A stretch of DNA of 37,916 bases, from the NCBI GenBank assembly GCA_012520315.1, contig JAAYOM010000118.1:1-37916 (forward strand). Reading direction: 5' to 3'. Made by a program: the position numbers and the translations under genes. How positions within the stretch are numbered: the stretch's first letter is position 1; every line of letters begins with the position of its first letter. Of the stretch, positions 13,674-22,410 are shown in pieces. The notes under the pieces were generated by a model that made no database searches, had not been told where the DNA came from, and saw nothing but the letters and a program-made list of their open reading frames with translations. This DNA is from Bacillota bacterium (GTDB lineage: Bacteria; Bacillota; Limnochordia; Darwinibacteriales; Darwinibacteriaceae).

Positions 13674-15794
13674 GTGGAGTTGTTAGCGCCAGCCGGCTCG
13701 TTTGATGCCCTGCGGGCGGCAGTAGAAAACGGAGCAGATGCTGTCTATTTAGGCGGCAAATCATACAGTGCCAGAGCTTCAGCGGCCAACTTTTCCCCTG
13801 AAGAGTTGCAGAGAGCTCTAGATTATTGTCATATTCGGGGGGTGCGGGTTTACGTTACAGTCAACACCCTCCTGCGCGAGGATGAGCTCGAAGGAGCAGT
13901 TGCCTATCTGGGGGATTTATATCGCTGGGGAGTAGACGCAGTCATTGTGCAGGATCTAGGGCTTATTGCCCTGGCCAGGCATCAAGTGCCAGGTCTGGAG
14001 CTCCACGGAAGTACCCAGATGACGATCCACAACTCCTTGGACTTTCGCGCTATGGAGCATCTAGGTCTGACTAGAGTGGTTTTGGCCCGGGAGCTGGGTG
14101 CCGAAGCTATTAAAGAGATTGGGCAGCAAACCGATGTAGAGCTGGAAGTTTTCGTCCATGGCGCCCTCTGTATCTGTTACTCCGGTCAATGCTTGATGAG
14201 CAGCTTGATTGGGGGACGCAGCGGCAACCGGGGACAGTGTGCACAGCCATGCCGCCAGCCTTATAGTGTAGAAGGCCTGACTGTGCCTGGAGAATATGTA
14301 CTGTCGCCGAAGGATCTGTCACTTGTTTCTGATCTAGACGTGCTGCGTGGTGCAGGAGTGGTCTCTCTGAAAATCGAAGGCAGGCTGAAAAACCCCGACT
14401 ATGTCGGGGTTACAGTACGTACTTACCGGGCTGCCCTAGACGGCAGGCCTTACCAGGCCCAGGATTTACACACCGTATTCAATCGCGGATTCACCAAGGC
14501 TTACCTGCATAGCGACTCCATTTCAGATTTAATCACCTATCAGCCGCCTCTGTATGAAGAAAGAACCGGCAGTGCTGCAGACACCTATCGTTCGCCCCAG
14601 GCTTTCCGCAAAGTCAAAGCTCACCTCTGGGTGGATGTCAGGCACGGAGAGGCTATTGCACTCAATCTCTTAGATGAGGACGACTTCCACGTGCAGACAA
14701 GGGGGACTATAGAAGCAGCGCCATCTAGGGGCAAGGGTCTGGGTGTAGGATTGCTCCGGGAGAAACTCCTGCGCTTAGGCAATGATCCTTTAGAGATAGT
14801 GGAGATGGACGTTAATTTGGAAGCCGACCTCCATCTGCCAATTAGTGAGCTGAACAGGGTCAGGCGCCAACTGGTGCAAGAGTGGGAGGACGTTCGTTTA
14901 AGCCCTTATCGAAACCGGCAACTGGAGCCGATCCAAGCTAATTGGAGGTCTCCAGGGCAGAGAGGTGTAGAAAGAGAACCGAAACTTGCAGTCACAGTCA
15001 CTGATCTGGCGTCAACCAAGGCGGCTCTGGAAGGGGGAGCTCAGCTCATTTATTTTTCCGGACAGGTGTATCAAAGGACTCCCCGCGATCATTTTGCTGA
15101 GCTGACCAAGGCCTGGACCTTGGGGCAGGATGTTGGAGTGCCTGTTTACGCCCATATAGAAAGGATCACAGAGAACCATGTGCTGCCTAAAATCAAGGAT
15201 CTGTTGAGCAAACACCATTTTGACGGGCTCTTGGTGGGAAATTTCGGTTCCTGGGAACTGTTGAAAGAGTTTGAGCTTCCAATTCACACCGATTGGTCAT
15301 TTAATGTGTTCAATTCTGGCTCAGTGGAATTCCTCGCCCACAAGGGAGCCGGCACAGTCACTGCCTCGCTGGAACTTAAGCTCAGTCAGATCCGCGACTT
15401 GTGCCAGTACTCCCCTGTTCCGATCAGCATTGTTGCCCACGGCCCTCTCGAGTCAATGGTGACGAAACACTGCATGTTCAGAGACCAGGGCTGCAGGTAT
15501 CAGTGCCAAAGCGATGCACCCTTGTATCTGCGCGATAAGAAGGGTTTTCGCTTTCCTGTCTATTTTGACAGATGGTGCAATATGCACATCTTCAATTCAC
15601 GGGAACTAGCTTTATTGCCCCATTTAGAACAGGTAAAGGCAAGCGGAGTCAGTTATCTGCGGCTTGAAGGGCGCACTAAGGATGCCGAGTGGATTCGAAA
15701 CGCAGCTGTTCTTTACCGGCGGGGTCTATCTGGAGAAGATGTGGCAATTCAAGGAGAGTTTACCAAGGGTCACTATTTTCGTGGTGTCCTGTAA
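13674..15794 (+). CDS. U32 family protein with DUF3656, RlhA-like
   Basis: This 706-residue protein has the long U32 layout. The N-terminal U32 barrel (residues 1 to about 270) opens MELLAPAGSFDALRAAVENG and contains the cysteine-rich signature CICYSGQCLMSSLIGGRSGN with CAQPC. A DUF3656 middle region and a second half with further cysteines (CMFRDQGCRYQC) follow. Proteins of this layout include E. coli RlhA, which hydroxylates 23S rRNA C2501. The family is historically annotated as peptidase or collagenase, which is doubtful. The cysteines may hold an iron-sulfur cluster. The GTG at 13674 has GGGAGG 7 bases upstream. It sits 15 bases after the amidase and 15 before mutS2, so it is likely co-transcribed. 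Confidence 0.9.
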   Translation: MELLAPAGSFDALRAAVENGADAVYLGGKSYSARASAANFSPEELQRALDYCHIRGVRVYVTVNTLLREDELEGAVAYLGDLYRWGVDAVIVQDLGLIALARHQVPGLELHGSTQMTIHNSLDFRAMEHLGLTRVVLARELGAEAIKEIGQQTDVELEVFVHGALCICYSGQCLMSSLIGGRSGNRGQCAQPCRQPYSVEGLTVPGEYVLSPKDLSLVSDLDVLRGAGVVSLKIEGRLKNPDYVGVTVRTYRAALDGRPYQAQDLHTVFNRGFTKAYLHSDSISDLITYQPPLYEERTGSAADTYRSPQAFRKVKAHLWVDVRHGEAIALNLLDEDDFHVQTRGTIEAAPSRGKGLGVGLLREKLLRLGNDPLEIVEMDVNLEADLHLPISELNRVRRQLVQEWEDVRLSPYRNRQLEPIQANWRSPGQRGVEREPKLAVTVTDLASTKAALEGGAQLIYFSGQVYQRTPRDHFAELTKAWTLGQDVGVPVYAHIERITENHVLPKIKDLLSKHHFDGLLVGNFGSWELLKEFELPIHTDWSFNVFNSGSVEFLAHKGAGTVTASLELKLSQIRDLCQYSPVPISIVAHGPLESMVTKHCMFRDQGCRYQCQSDAPLYLRDKKGFRFPVYFDRWCNMHIFNSRELALLPHLEQVKASGVSYLRLEGRTKDAEWIRNAAVLYRRGLSGEDVAIQGEFTKGHYFRGVL

Positions 15795-15809
15795 TGGGGT
15801 GTTGAACAG

Positions 15810-18164
15810 ATGAATGAAAAGAGTCTGCGAGTGTTGGAATGGCCGAAGATTTTGGAACTTGTTGCAGAAAGGACCAGTTTCTCCCTGAGCCGTGAAGCAA
15901 TCATGGAGCTTGAACCTAAGACAGAGCTTGCTGAAGTGGTCCAAGAACTAAGATTGACCAGTGACGGTGTCCGCCTGCTTTGGAAGCACGGCGAGGCACC
16001 TTTTGGCGGCGCCACTGATGTTCGCCAGGTGGTGGGAAGATCACGCTTGGGGGGCATCCTTGAACCGGACCAACTCTTGCCCATTGGGGATTTTTTGTAT
16101 TGCACCGCACAACTCAAGAAGTATTTAGGCGACGATGAAGGTCCCTTGGCTGAACTGGCCCGCGGACTGACTCCCTTGCCCAGTTTAAAGGCTGAGATCG
16201 AAAGGTGCATTGATCAGGAGGGGTATGTCAAAGATTCGGCATCGCCTGAACTGGCCCGCATCCGGAGTAAGATGCGCACCCTTGCCAGTCGTATTCGCGA
16301 TCGCCTTGACAGTCTGGTACACTCTGCTGCTATGGTCAAAATTCTTCAGGATCCTATTGTCACGGTGCGCAATGGACGTTATGTAGTGCCGGTGAAGGCG
16401 GAGTACCGCAGCAAATTTCAAGGGATCGTTCATGATCAGTCCGGCAGTGGTGCTACATTGTTTATGGAGCCTAGCTTTGCGGTGGAACTTAACAATGATC
16501 TCAATGTGGCAGAACAGCAAGAACAAGCAGAGGTCCAGCGGATACTTAAACGCCTGACTGCACAAGTAGCGGAACAGGGGGAGGTAATCCTCGGCAATCT
16601 GCAAATTGTTACGGATCTGGACTGCATTTTTGCCAAAGCCCGCTACAGCCGGGCAATCGATGCTGTGGAGCCTGTCATGAACGACCAGGGGAGAATTAAC
16701 ATTAAGCAGGGCAGGCATCCTTTGCTAAAGGGCAGCGTTGTGCCAATCGACATTTGGCTGGGGAACGATTTTCATGTCTTGGTAATCACCGGGCCTAACA
16801 CCGGCGGCAAGACGGTAACTCTTAAGACAGTGGGCCTGCTTTCCCTCATGGCGCAGGCCGGTTTACACATACCGGCCGATGAAGGTTCAGAACTCGCGGT
16901 GTTTGAGGGAATATATGCTGACATTGGCGACGAGCAAAGTATTGAGCAGAGCCTAAGCACCTTCTCTTCTCACATGACCACGATCGTAGGAGTTCTTGAG
17001 GATCTCCAGGAAAATTCCCTGGTGCTTTTAGACGAGCTGGGAGCAGGGACAGACCCTACTGAGGGGGCCGCCTTGGCGACAGCCATTTTGGAACACTTGC
17101 GGAGCCGGGGAGTACATACTATTGCCACAACCCACTATTCAGACCTGAAAAGCTACGCCTATACCCATTCTGGAGTGGAAAACGCCAGTGTAGAGTTTGA
17201 CCTGAAGACCCTAAGGCCAACATATCGCCTTTCCATCGGTATTCCAGGCAAAAGCAACGCCTTTGCCATCTCACGGCGGCTGGGCCTTAGCGAAAGTATT
17301 ATCCACACGGCTCAAGCACTGCTGTCTTCAGAGCATATGCAGGTGGAAGACATGATTGGTGAAATGGAAACCAATCGCAGGCAGGCCGAGCAAGATCGTC
17401 TTGCGGCTGAACGCCTCCGTAGGGAGCAGGAAGACTTGAAGAACAAGTACGAGCGGAAACTGGAAGAGTTTGAGGCGGAGCGGGCTGAACTTGTTGATCA
17501 AGCGAGACTTGAAGCCCGGCGCCTGTTAGACGAGACCCAGTCGGAAGTAAACAAGATTTTGGGACAAGTGCGCCGCATGGGCCGGGACGAACTGGAAGAC
17601 AGTGTGAAGGAGTTTCGGGAAGAGCTTGCCTCAAGGAAGGAAGCCTTAGGCAAGCTGCGCAAGGAGAAGCCCAAGACGTCGGGGCCGAGAAATCTTAAAC
17701 CAGGCGAAGAGGTTCGCATTAAGAGTCTCAGGCAGAACGGATTTGTCTTAGAACCGCCTGCTGCCGGCGGCGATGTCCTGATTCAAGCAGGCATTATGAA
17801 GATTACTGTGAAGATCGAAGATGTGGAGCGCATTGAGGCCACAGGCGTCAAAGCTCAGGCTGGATCTAGGAGCTCGGGGACCAGCAGGGGTCATCTGGCT
17901 AAGAGCCGTACAATTCGCAGTGAAATTGATCTAAGGGGAAAGACTGTAGAAGAAGGTCTAACTATTGTTGACAAATACCTGGATGACGCTTTCTTGTCGT
18001 CTCTTGGGCGGGTGCAGCTGATTCACGGCAAGGGAACCGGCGCCCTCGGTGAGGCGATCCATCAGTACCTCAGCACTCACCCCCATGTGCAGGATTTTCG
18101 CTATGGGGCTCCCAACGAGGGAGGGCATGGGGTTACAGTTGTAGACATTCACCTCCCTAGTTAA
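15810..18164 (+). CDS. mutS2: MutS2, Smr-domain MutS homologue
   Basis: MutS2 acts on branched DNA and, in Bacillus, rescues collided ribosomes; it does not serve mismatch repair. The 784-residue product lacks the MutS mismatch-recognition domain. It has an N-terminal core and clamp to about residue 320, and an ATPase domain with Walker A GPNTGGKTVTLKT (about 328-340) and Walker B VLLDELGAGTDP (about 404). The family segment THYSDLKSYAY lies beyond. A charged coiled coil follows at about 510-620, then a KOW-like linker region. The C-terminal Smr nuclease domain (about 704-784) has EIDLRGKTVEEG and LIHGKGTGALGEAI. The ATG follows GGGGTG at slightly long spacing. Confidence 0.96.
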   Translation: MNEKSLRVLEWPKILELVAERTSFSLSREAIMELEPKTELAEVVQELRLTSDGVRLLWKHGEAPFGGATDVRQVVGRSRLGGILEPDQLLPIGDFLYCTAQLKKYLGDDEGPLAELARGLTPLPSLKAEIERCIDQEGYVKDSASPELARIRSKMRTLASRIRDRLDSLVHSAAMVKILQDPIVTVRNGRYVVPVKAEYRSKFQGIVHDQSGSGATLFMEPSFAVELNNDLNVAEQQEQAEVQRILKRLTAQVAEQGEVILGNLQIVTDLDCIFAKARYSRAIDAVEPVMNDQGRINIKQGRHPLLKGSVVPIDIWLGNDFHVLVITGPNTGGKTVTLKTVGLLSLMAQAGLHIPADEGSELAVFEGIYADIGDEQSIEQSLSTFSSHMTTIVGVLEDLQENSLVLLDELGAGTDPTEGAALATAILEHLRSRGVHTIATTHYSDLKSYAYTHSGVENASVEFDLKTLRPTYRLSIGIPGKSNAFAISRRLGLSESIIHTAQALLSSEHMQVEDMIGEMETNRRQAEQDRLAAERLRREQEDLKNKYERKLEEFEAERAELVDQARLEARRLLDETQSEVNKILGQVRRMGRDELEDSVKEFREELASRKEALGKLRKEKPKTSGPRNLKPGEEVRIKSLRQNGFVLEPPAAGGDVLIQAGIMKITVKIEDVERIEATGVKAQAGSRSSGTSRGHLAKSRTIRSEIDLRGKTVEEGLTIVDKYLDDAFLSSLGRVQLIHGKGTGALGEAIHQYLSTHPHVQDFRYGAPNEGGHGVTVVDIHLPS

Positions 18165-18230
18165 CTGCAGATACCCAGGTTTTAACAGGATGATTCGAAA
18201 GCTGTCAAAGAATGCATTAGTGGAATTGAG

Positions 18231-18743
18231 GTGGACAAGGTGAACTGGTCTTGGTTGTGGAGAGAATGGATTAGGCCCCTGGGCGGCGCTGTTGTTCTGG
18301 CCCTTTTCATCATTGTGTTTGTAGCACAGTCTTTTAAAGTTGATGGGGCCTCGATGGAAAACACATTGGTTCATGGCGAACGGCTTATGGTTGACAAGCT
18401 GACTTACCGCTTCAGAGAACCTCGGCGCGGGGAAATTATCGTGCTGAACGTACCAGGAGCCAGGTTCATCAAGCGGATTATTGCCGTGGGAGGAGACACG
18501 ATCGAGGAGCGCGATGGTGTGATCTTCGTTAACGGAACAGCCGTTGATGAACCTTATGTGGATAACAAAACGAGAATGAACTGGGGACCTTATTTGGTGC
18601 CGGAGGGTCATGTCTGGGTGATGGGAGACAATCGGCCCAGGAGCAATGACAGCCGGGGAACAGTAGGCTTCTTGCCGGTGGAAAACATTGTAGGGAGAGC
18701 AATCTTCAGATACTGGCCTTTGAACCGAATCAGCAGGGTCTAG
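18231..18743 (+). CDS. lepB: Type I signal peptidase
   Basis: This membrane-anchored serine peptidase removes signal peptides from exported proteins. The 170-residue protein has one N-terminal membrane helix (about 17-33, GGAVVLALFIIVFVAQSF). The catalytic Ser41 lies in GASMENTL and the Lys81 general base in FIKRIIAVGGD. The box GHVWVMGDNRPRSNDSR lies near the end. It is Gram-positive SipS-like in size. The GTG at 18231 has only a weak site upstream. A second in-frame GTG at 18240 lies 5 bases after GAGGTGG and may be the real start, removing three residues. A strong terminator follows. Confidence 0.94.
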   Translation: MDKVNWSWLWREWIRPLGGAVVLALFIIVFVAQSFKVDGASMENTLVHGERLMVDKLTYRFREPRRGEIIVLNVPGARFIKRIIAVGGDTIEERDGVIFVNGTAVDEPYVDNKTRMNWGPYLVPEGHVWVMGDNRPRSNDSRGTVGFLPVENIVGRAIFRYWPLNRISRV

Positions 18744-18758
18744 AGAAATTAGATCAGG

Positions 18759-18803
18759 AAAGGGAAGCAGAGTGCCTATTTGGCCAGCTGCTTCCCTTTT
18801 TTT
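18759..18803 (+). terminator. Terminator of lepB
   Basis: Stem AAAGGGAAGCAG / CTGCTTCCCTTT (12 bp) with a 17-base loop is followed by a T7 run. It lies between convergent lepB and the penicillin-binding protein gene and may slow transcription from both sides. Confidence 0.88.
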
Positions 18804-18810
18804 GTCCTAA

Positions 18811-20832
18811 TTAGCGCTGCAAGAACGGTATGCTTTGCCACCAAGGCTGCGAGCAGCGGGGCGATACCTCGGTCGGTTCGGTACCTGCAATGAAGATCTC
18901 ACGCCGAACCTCGTCGGGAGGAAGGTTGCAGTCATCCGTCACCAGGAGTCCGGTTTTGGTATCGATCAACACACCTTCGACCAGACCGCTTGGTTTAGGG
19001 AAGTCCCTGATGGGAGTGTCTTTCAAAGCCTCGCGCATAAAGTTGCCCCAGATTGTGGCGGCATTCCAGGAACCATAGCGAACTCCTCCGTAAACCATGC
19101 GGCGGGGTGTGTCTTCGCCGAACCAGACTACACTGACTAAGTCAGGCGTATATCCCACAAACCATGCATCCTGGTAGTCGGAATGGGTTCCGGTTTTCCC
19201 GGCTGCCGGGCGTCCGATATTGGCGTTCTTGCCAGTACCTCTTTCTATTACGCCCCGCAGGAGATCAGTCATGATGTAGCTTGTTTGCTCACTGAGCACA
19301 ACCTCTAAACGGGGACTGTTTTGTTCCAAGACATTCCCATGGGCATCTGTGACTTTGAGGATAGAGAGGGGTTCGACCTTAATACCTTGGTTTGCCAGAA
19401 CTCCGTAGGCTGTTGCCAGTTCTAACAGGCTGACCCCCTTGGTCATGCCTCCCAGGGCTAGGGGAGCGAGGCCAACATCATTAACCCGGCCTTGTTCCAC
19501 AAAGGTAGTGATTCCCATCTTTTTCGCATAGTCAATGACCATTTGAGGACCGAGCTGATCCACAACTTGAGCGGCTATAACGTTCAAGGAATCCTCTAAT
19601 GCATCCCGAACAGTCACTTCGCCGGCGAATGTTTCATAGTAGTTGCGGGGCGACCACACTTCGCCTGTTATGGTCACAAAATCTGTCGGTTCATCCATGT
19701 ATACATCTGCCACAGTGATGCCATTGTCAATTGCCGCTGTGTACGGGAAGATTTTAATGGCAGATCCTGGAGAGCGCAGGGCTTGCACACAGCGGTTAAA
19801 GCTGTCCTCGCCGCGGCCTCCCACCATAACCCTAATTTCCCCTGTCTGAGGAACCAAAGCCAATGCTGCGCCCTGGGGCTGGGTGAGGGAACCTTCTGCG
19901 GCAGGATTGCGGGGCAAACCTTCAGCCAACGCCTTTTCGGCGGCCCTTTGCATATCAAGGTCGAGGGTGGTATAAACGCGCAGACCGCCGCTGAATACTT
20001 CAGCTTCGCCATACCTCTCAATTAGTTGACTAATTACATAGTCCACAAAATAGCTAGCTTCCACAACGCGCTGTCTGCGCTCAGCCAAGTTCAAAGGTTC
20101 CGCTTTGGCCGCAGCGGCTTCAGCAGATGTTATGAAGCCCACTTCTTCCATGCGGCTGAGGACAAAGTTTCGCCTGTCTATGGCAATGTCGGGATTTACA
20201 AAGGGAGAGTAACGGGTGGGCCAGCGAATCACTCCTGCGATCATGGCTGCTTCACTCAGTGTCAGATCCTTTGCTGATTTACCAAAAAAGGTGCGCGCGC
20301 CGGCCTCAATACCGTAGGCGCCATGGTTTAGGTAGAACTCGTTGAGATAAGCTTCTAGAATTTCATCCTTGGAATACTTCCGTTCAATTTGCACCGCCCA
20401 CAGGAATTCCTCTAGTTTGCGCATGATGGTCTTCTTCTGTGTTAAGAACACATTGCGGGCGAGCTGCATCGTGATTGTTCCTCCGCCCTGGCTGAAACTC
20501 CAGTCCCTGATGTTAACCAAAATGGCACGTCCGAATGCAATAAAGTTAATGCCATGATGATTGTAGAATTGGTCGTCTTCGATGGCCACAACCGCGTCCT
20601 TGACATGATCAGGAAGTTCATTAATATCCACGGGGATTCTGTTTTCTTTATACAAATCCGTGATTAAACGACCATTGGTATCATAGATGTAAGTAGTAAA
20701 GTTCTGATGAATATTTACCTGGTCGAGGCTGGGAGCGCTCTTCAGGTAGGCGGCAAGGACACCGACGCCTGCTCCTAGCAAAGTTGATCCTAGAATCACT
20801 AGTACATATATAAGAATGGTCTTTCTCTTCAC
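18811..20832 (-). CDS. Class A penicillin-binding protein (PBP1A family)
   Basis: This bifunctional peptidoglycan synthase polymerises glycan strands and cross-links peptides outside the membrane. The 673-residue protein has a membrane anchor at residues 5-30. The GT51 glycosyltransferase domain carries catalytic EDDQFYNHHG (E85) and GGGTITMQLARN. The transpeptidase domain has SxxK at S357-K360 (GSAIK), SLN at 415-417 and KTGT at 546-549, so both activities look intact. The tail after the transpeptidase contains a cysteine pair and ends WWQSIPFLQR, without PASTA or fibronectin modules. The start is GTG, with GGGGGTG 6 bases upstream on the minus strand. It stands alone. Confidence 0.94.
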   Translation of the reverse strand: MKRKTILIYVLVILGSTLLGAGVGVLAAYLKSAPSLDQVNIHQNFTTYIYDTNGRLITDLYKENRIPVDINELPDHVKDAVVAIEDDQFYNHHGINFIAFGRAILVNIRDWSFSQGGGTITMQLARNVFLTQKKTIMRKLEEFLWAVQIERKYSKDEILEAYLNEFYLNHGAYGIEAGARTFFGKSAKDLTLSEAAMIAGVIRWPTRYSPFVNPDIAIDRRNFVLSRMEEVGFITSAEAAAAKAEPLNLAERRQRVVEASYFVDYVISQLIERYGEAEVFSGGLRVYTTLDLDMQRAAEKALAEGLPRNPAAEGSLTQPQGAALALVPQTGEIRVMVGGRGEDSFNRCVQALRSPGSAIKIFPYTAAIDNGITVADVYMDEPTDFVTITGEVWSPRNYYETFAGEVTVRDALEDSLNVIAAQVVDQLGPQMVIDYAKKMGITTFVEQGRVNDVGLAPLALGGMTKGVSLLELATAYGVLANQGIKVEPLSILKVTDAHGNVLEQNSPRLEVVLSEQTSYIMTDLLRGVIERGTGKNANIGRPAAGKTGTHSDYQDAWFVGYTPDLVSVVWFGEDTPRRMVYGGVRYGSWNAATIWGNFMREALKDTPIRDFPKPSGLVEGVLIDTKTGLLVTDDCNLPPDEVRREIFIAGTEPTEVSPRCSQPWWQSIPFLQR

Positions 20833-20864
20833 ACTGACACCCCCGGGGGATATTTCATGGTCTT

Positions 20865-20894
20865 ATTATAACATATAACTTCGCCAAATAATCA
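20865..20894 (-). promoter_or_regulatory. Candidate extended -10 promoter of the PBP gene
   Basis: On the minus strand TGTTATAAT (reverse complement of 20865-20873) gives a consensus -10 with the TG extension. The -35 at 17-18 bases is poor (TGATTA). Confidence 0.5.
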
Positions 20895-20943
20895 GAATCA
20901 CCTAGGGTCATCGCCCAAAGTTGTGAACACTTGTGAGAGGTGA

Positions 20944-21618
20944 ATGTCCGTGATAAAATTTACTTGGCGCACCTACGCAGGCCTGGTGCTATTTATTTTT
21001 GTCCTGTTTTCGGTCTTAGCATTAATGATTGCAGAGGGACGCCTAGCACCTGTTTTGCGTACCTGGGCCCAAACCAGGGCTGTCAATCTGGCAACACGGG
21101 CCATTAATGTGGCGGTGGAGGAAATGATGGCTGCAAGTCTAAGTAGTACAACTATGGCACATCTGATTCGGGACGGCGAAGGCAATTTGCAGGCAATCCA
21201 GTATGACATGGGGGAAGTAAACCGGGTGAGCAGTCAGGCTACCCACAAAATATTGCAGACACTCAATAACATGGGCGAAGAAGTTTTCCCCATCCCCCTC
21301 GGTCAACTCACAGGCCTTGATTTCTTGGCTTCCTGGGGACCTGGCATTCCGGTGCGCATGATTCCTGTCGGCGGATTGACCACCACGCCGGTGGCCAGTT
21401 TCGAAAGCGCCGGAATCAACCAAACCTGGCATCGCGTTCTTTTGGATATACAAGTTATTATGCGGGTTGCAGTACCTTTAGTGTCAGAAGAAATCCTGGT
21501 TTCCACGCAAGTTCCCATCTTGGAAGAAGTTTTCATCGGGTCTGTGCCCACTTGGTATTTCACTGGCCAGGAGAACCTTTTAGGTTCGGATGGTCGCTTA
21601 GAATTCCCCCTAAAGTGA
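20944..21618 (+). CDS. yunB: Sporulation protein YunB
   Basis: YunB is a membrane-anchored protein of spore formers, made in the mother cell in Bacillus and needed for full sporulation; its biochemistry is unknown. The 224-residue product has one N-terminal membrane segment (about 12-30). The body is typical of the family, with RAINVAVEEMM and a conserved segment around LTGLDFLASWGPGIPVRMIPVG. It ends near EEVFIGSVPTWYF. GAGAGGTG lies only 3-4 bases before the ATG at 20944. A GTG at 20950 has better spacing (9 bases) and may be the real start. The LeuRS-like gene begins immediately after its stop, suggesting translational coupling. Confidence 0.88.
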   Translation: MSVIKFTWRTYAGLVLFIFVLFSVLALMIAEGRLAPVLRTWAQTRAVNLATRAINVAVEEMMAASLSSTTMAHLIRDGEGNLQAIQYDMGEVNRVSSQATHKILQTLNNMGEEVFPIPLGQLTGLDFLASWGPGIPVRMIPVGGLTTTPVASFESAGINQTWHRVLLDIQVIMRVAVPLVSEEILVSTQVPILEEVFIGSVPTWYFTGQENLLGSDGRLEFPLK

Positions 21619-22410
21619 GTGAACAGCATGTTGCGCTACAATCATGGCATGATCGAAAAGAAGTGGCAGCAAAATTGGAAGAAGGGTTCCAGATTGACGG
21701 GCGAGCCTCTGCGGGCTTGCACGCTGCTCATTCCCCATGCAGGCGGGGATCTGGGTTTAGAAAATGCCCGACTATTGCTCCTCACTGATTTTCTCTGCCG
21801 AAAAGGGCGGGGAAGGGAGTCAGTGATCGCCCTGCTAAGTCAGGCAGAAAGTTGGCTGGAAGGAGCACGCTCCCTTGGTCTTAGCGTGCAGGCCGCCTCG
21901 GATACCCAGGTCTATGATGTGGCTGTAGTGCCCCGGGACTATGGGCAGACCTTCGGAATGACCTTTAAGGCCAGGGAGTCTTTCTCCTGTGGACGTCTGT
22001 TAGAAACCGAGGACTATACTTTGTCTGAGCTCATAGACGATTTCGGAATAGATGCTTTGCGCATGTATTTTTTATATATGGGGCCTCCAGCGAGGGACTA
22101 TCGATTCCGCTGGCAGGGGCTGGTCAGCTCCTATCGTTTCGTAGAAAGGCTTTGGCGGCTGGCGCAGCACCCAGCTGGCGATCTGGAGCGATCGGGCCTA
22201 TTAGATCTGCACGCCCAGGTGCAGGCTCGCTTAGCGCAAGGAAAACCCCATACAGCTTTGGCAGCTGTTATGGGGTATGTTAAGCTGAAGGAAATGCTTG
22301 CAGTCAGGGAGATTGAGGCAATTGCTATATTACTTCAACCCTACGCCCCGCATCTCAGTGCCGAGTTACTTGAGCTTATGGCGGCGATCCAGAATGATGA
22401 TGGCAGGTAG
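21619..22410 (+). CDS. Reduced leucyl-tRNA-synthetase-like protein with degenerate motifs
   Basis: This 263-residue protein looks like a leucyl-tRNA synthetase shrunk to about a third. Residues 4-18 (LRYNHGMIEKKWQQNW) match the LeuRS N-terminus. PHAGGDLGLENA stands where PYPSG and HIGH should be, and LLTDFLCRKGRG stands for the following helix. From about residue 130, DDFGIDALRMYFLYMGPP, then SYRFVERLWRL and LLQPYAPHLSAELLEL, match the LeuRS region after KMSKS and the anticodon-binding helices. The editing domain, most of the catalytic core and the C-terminal domain are absent. HIGH and KMSKS (MTFKARES at the expected site) are both lost, so aminoacylation is very unlikely. The GTG at 21619 directly follows the yunB stop; ATG at 21628 is an alternative. 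The last 45 bases overlap lgt on the other strand. The function is unknown. Confidence 0.8.
   Translation: MNSMLRYNHGMIEKKWQQNWKKGSRLTGEPLRACTLLIPHAGGDLGLENARLLLLTDFLCRKGRGRESVIALLSQAESWLEGARSLGLSVQAASDTQVYDVAVVPRDYGQTFGMTFKARESFSCGRLLETEDYTLSELIDDFGIDALRMYFLYMGPPARDYRFRWQGLVSSYRFVERLWRLAQHPAGDLERSGLLDLHAQVQARLAQGKPHTALAAVMGYVKLKEMLAVREIEAIAILLQPYAPHLSAELLELMAAIQNDDGR

Noticed and set aside
16185-16718. 177-codon minus-strand frame inside mutS2
   Set aside because: Antisense to the conserved core of mutS2; composition is that of a shadow frame.
17958-18611. 217-codon minus-strand frame across mutS2 and lepB
   Set aside because: Antisense to two conserved genes, no recognisable domain.
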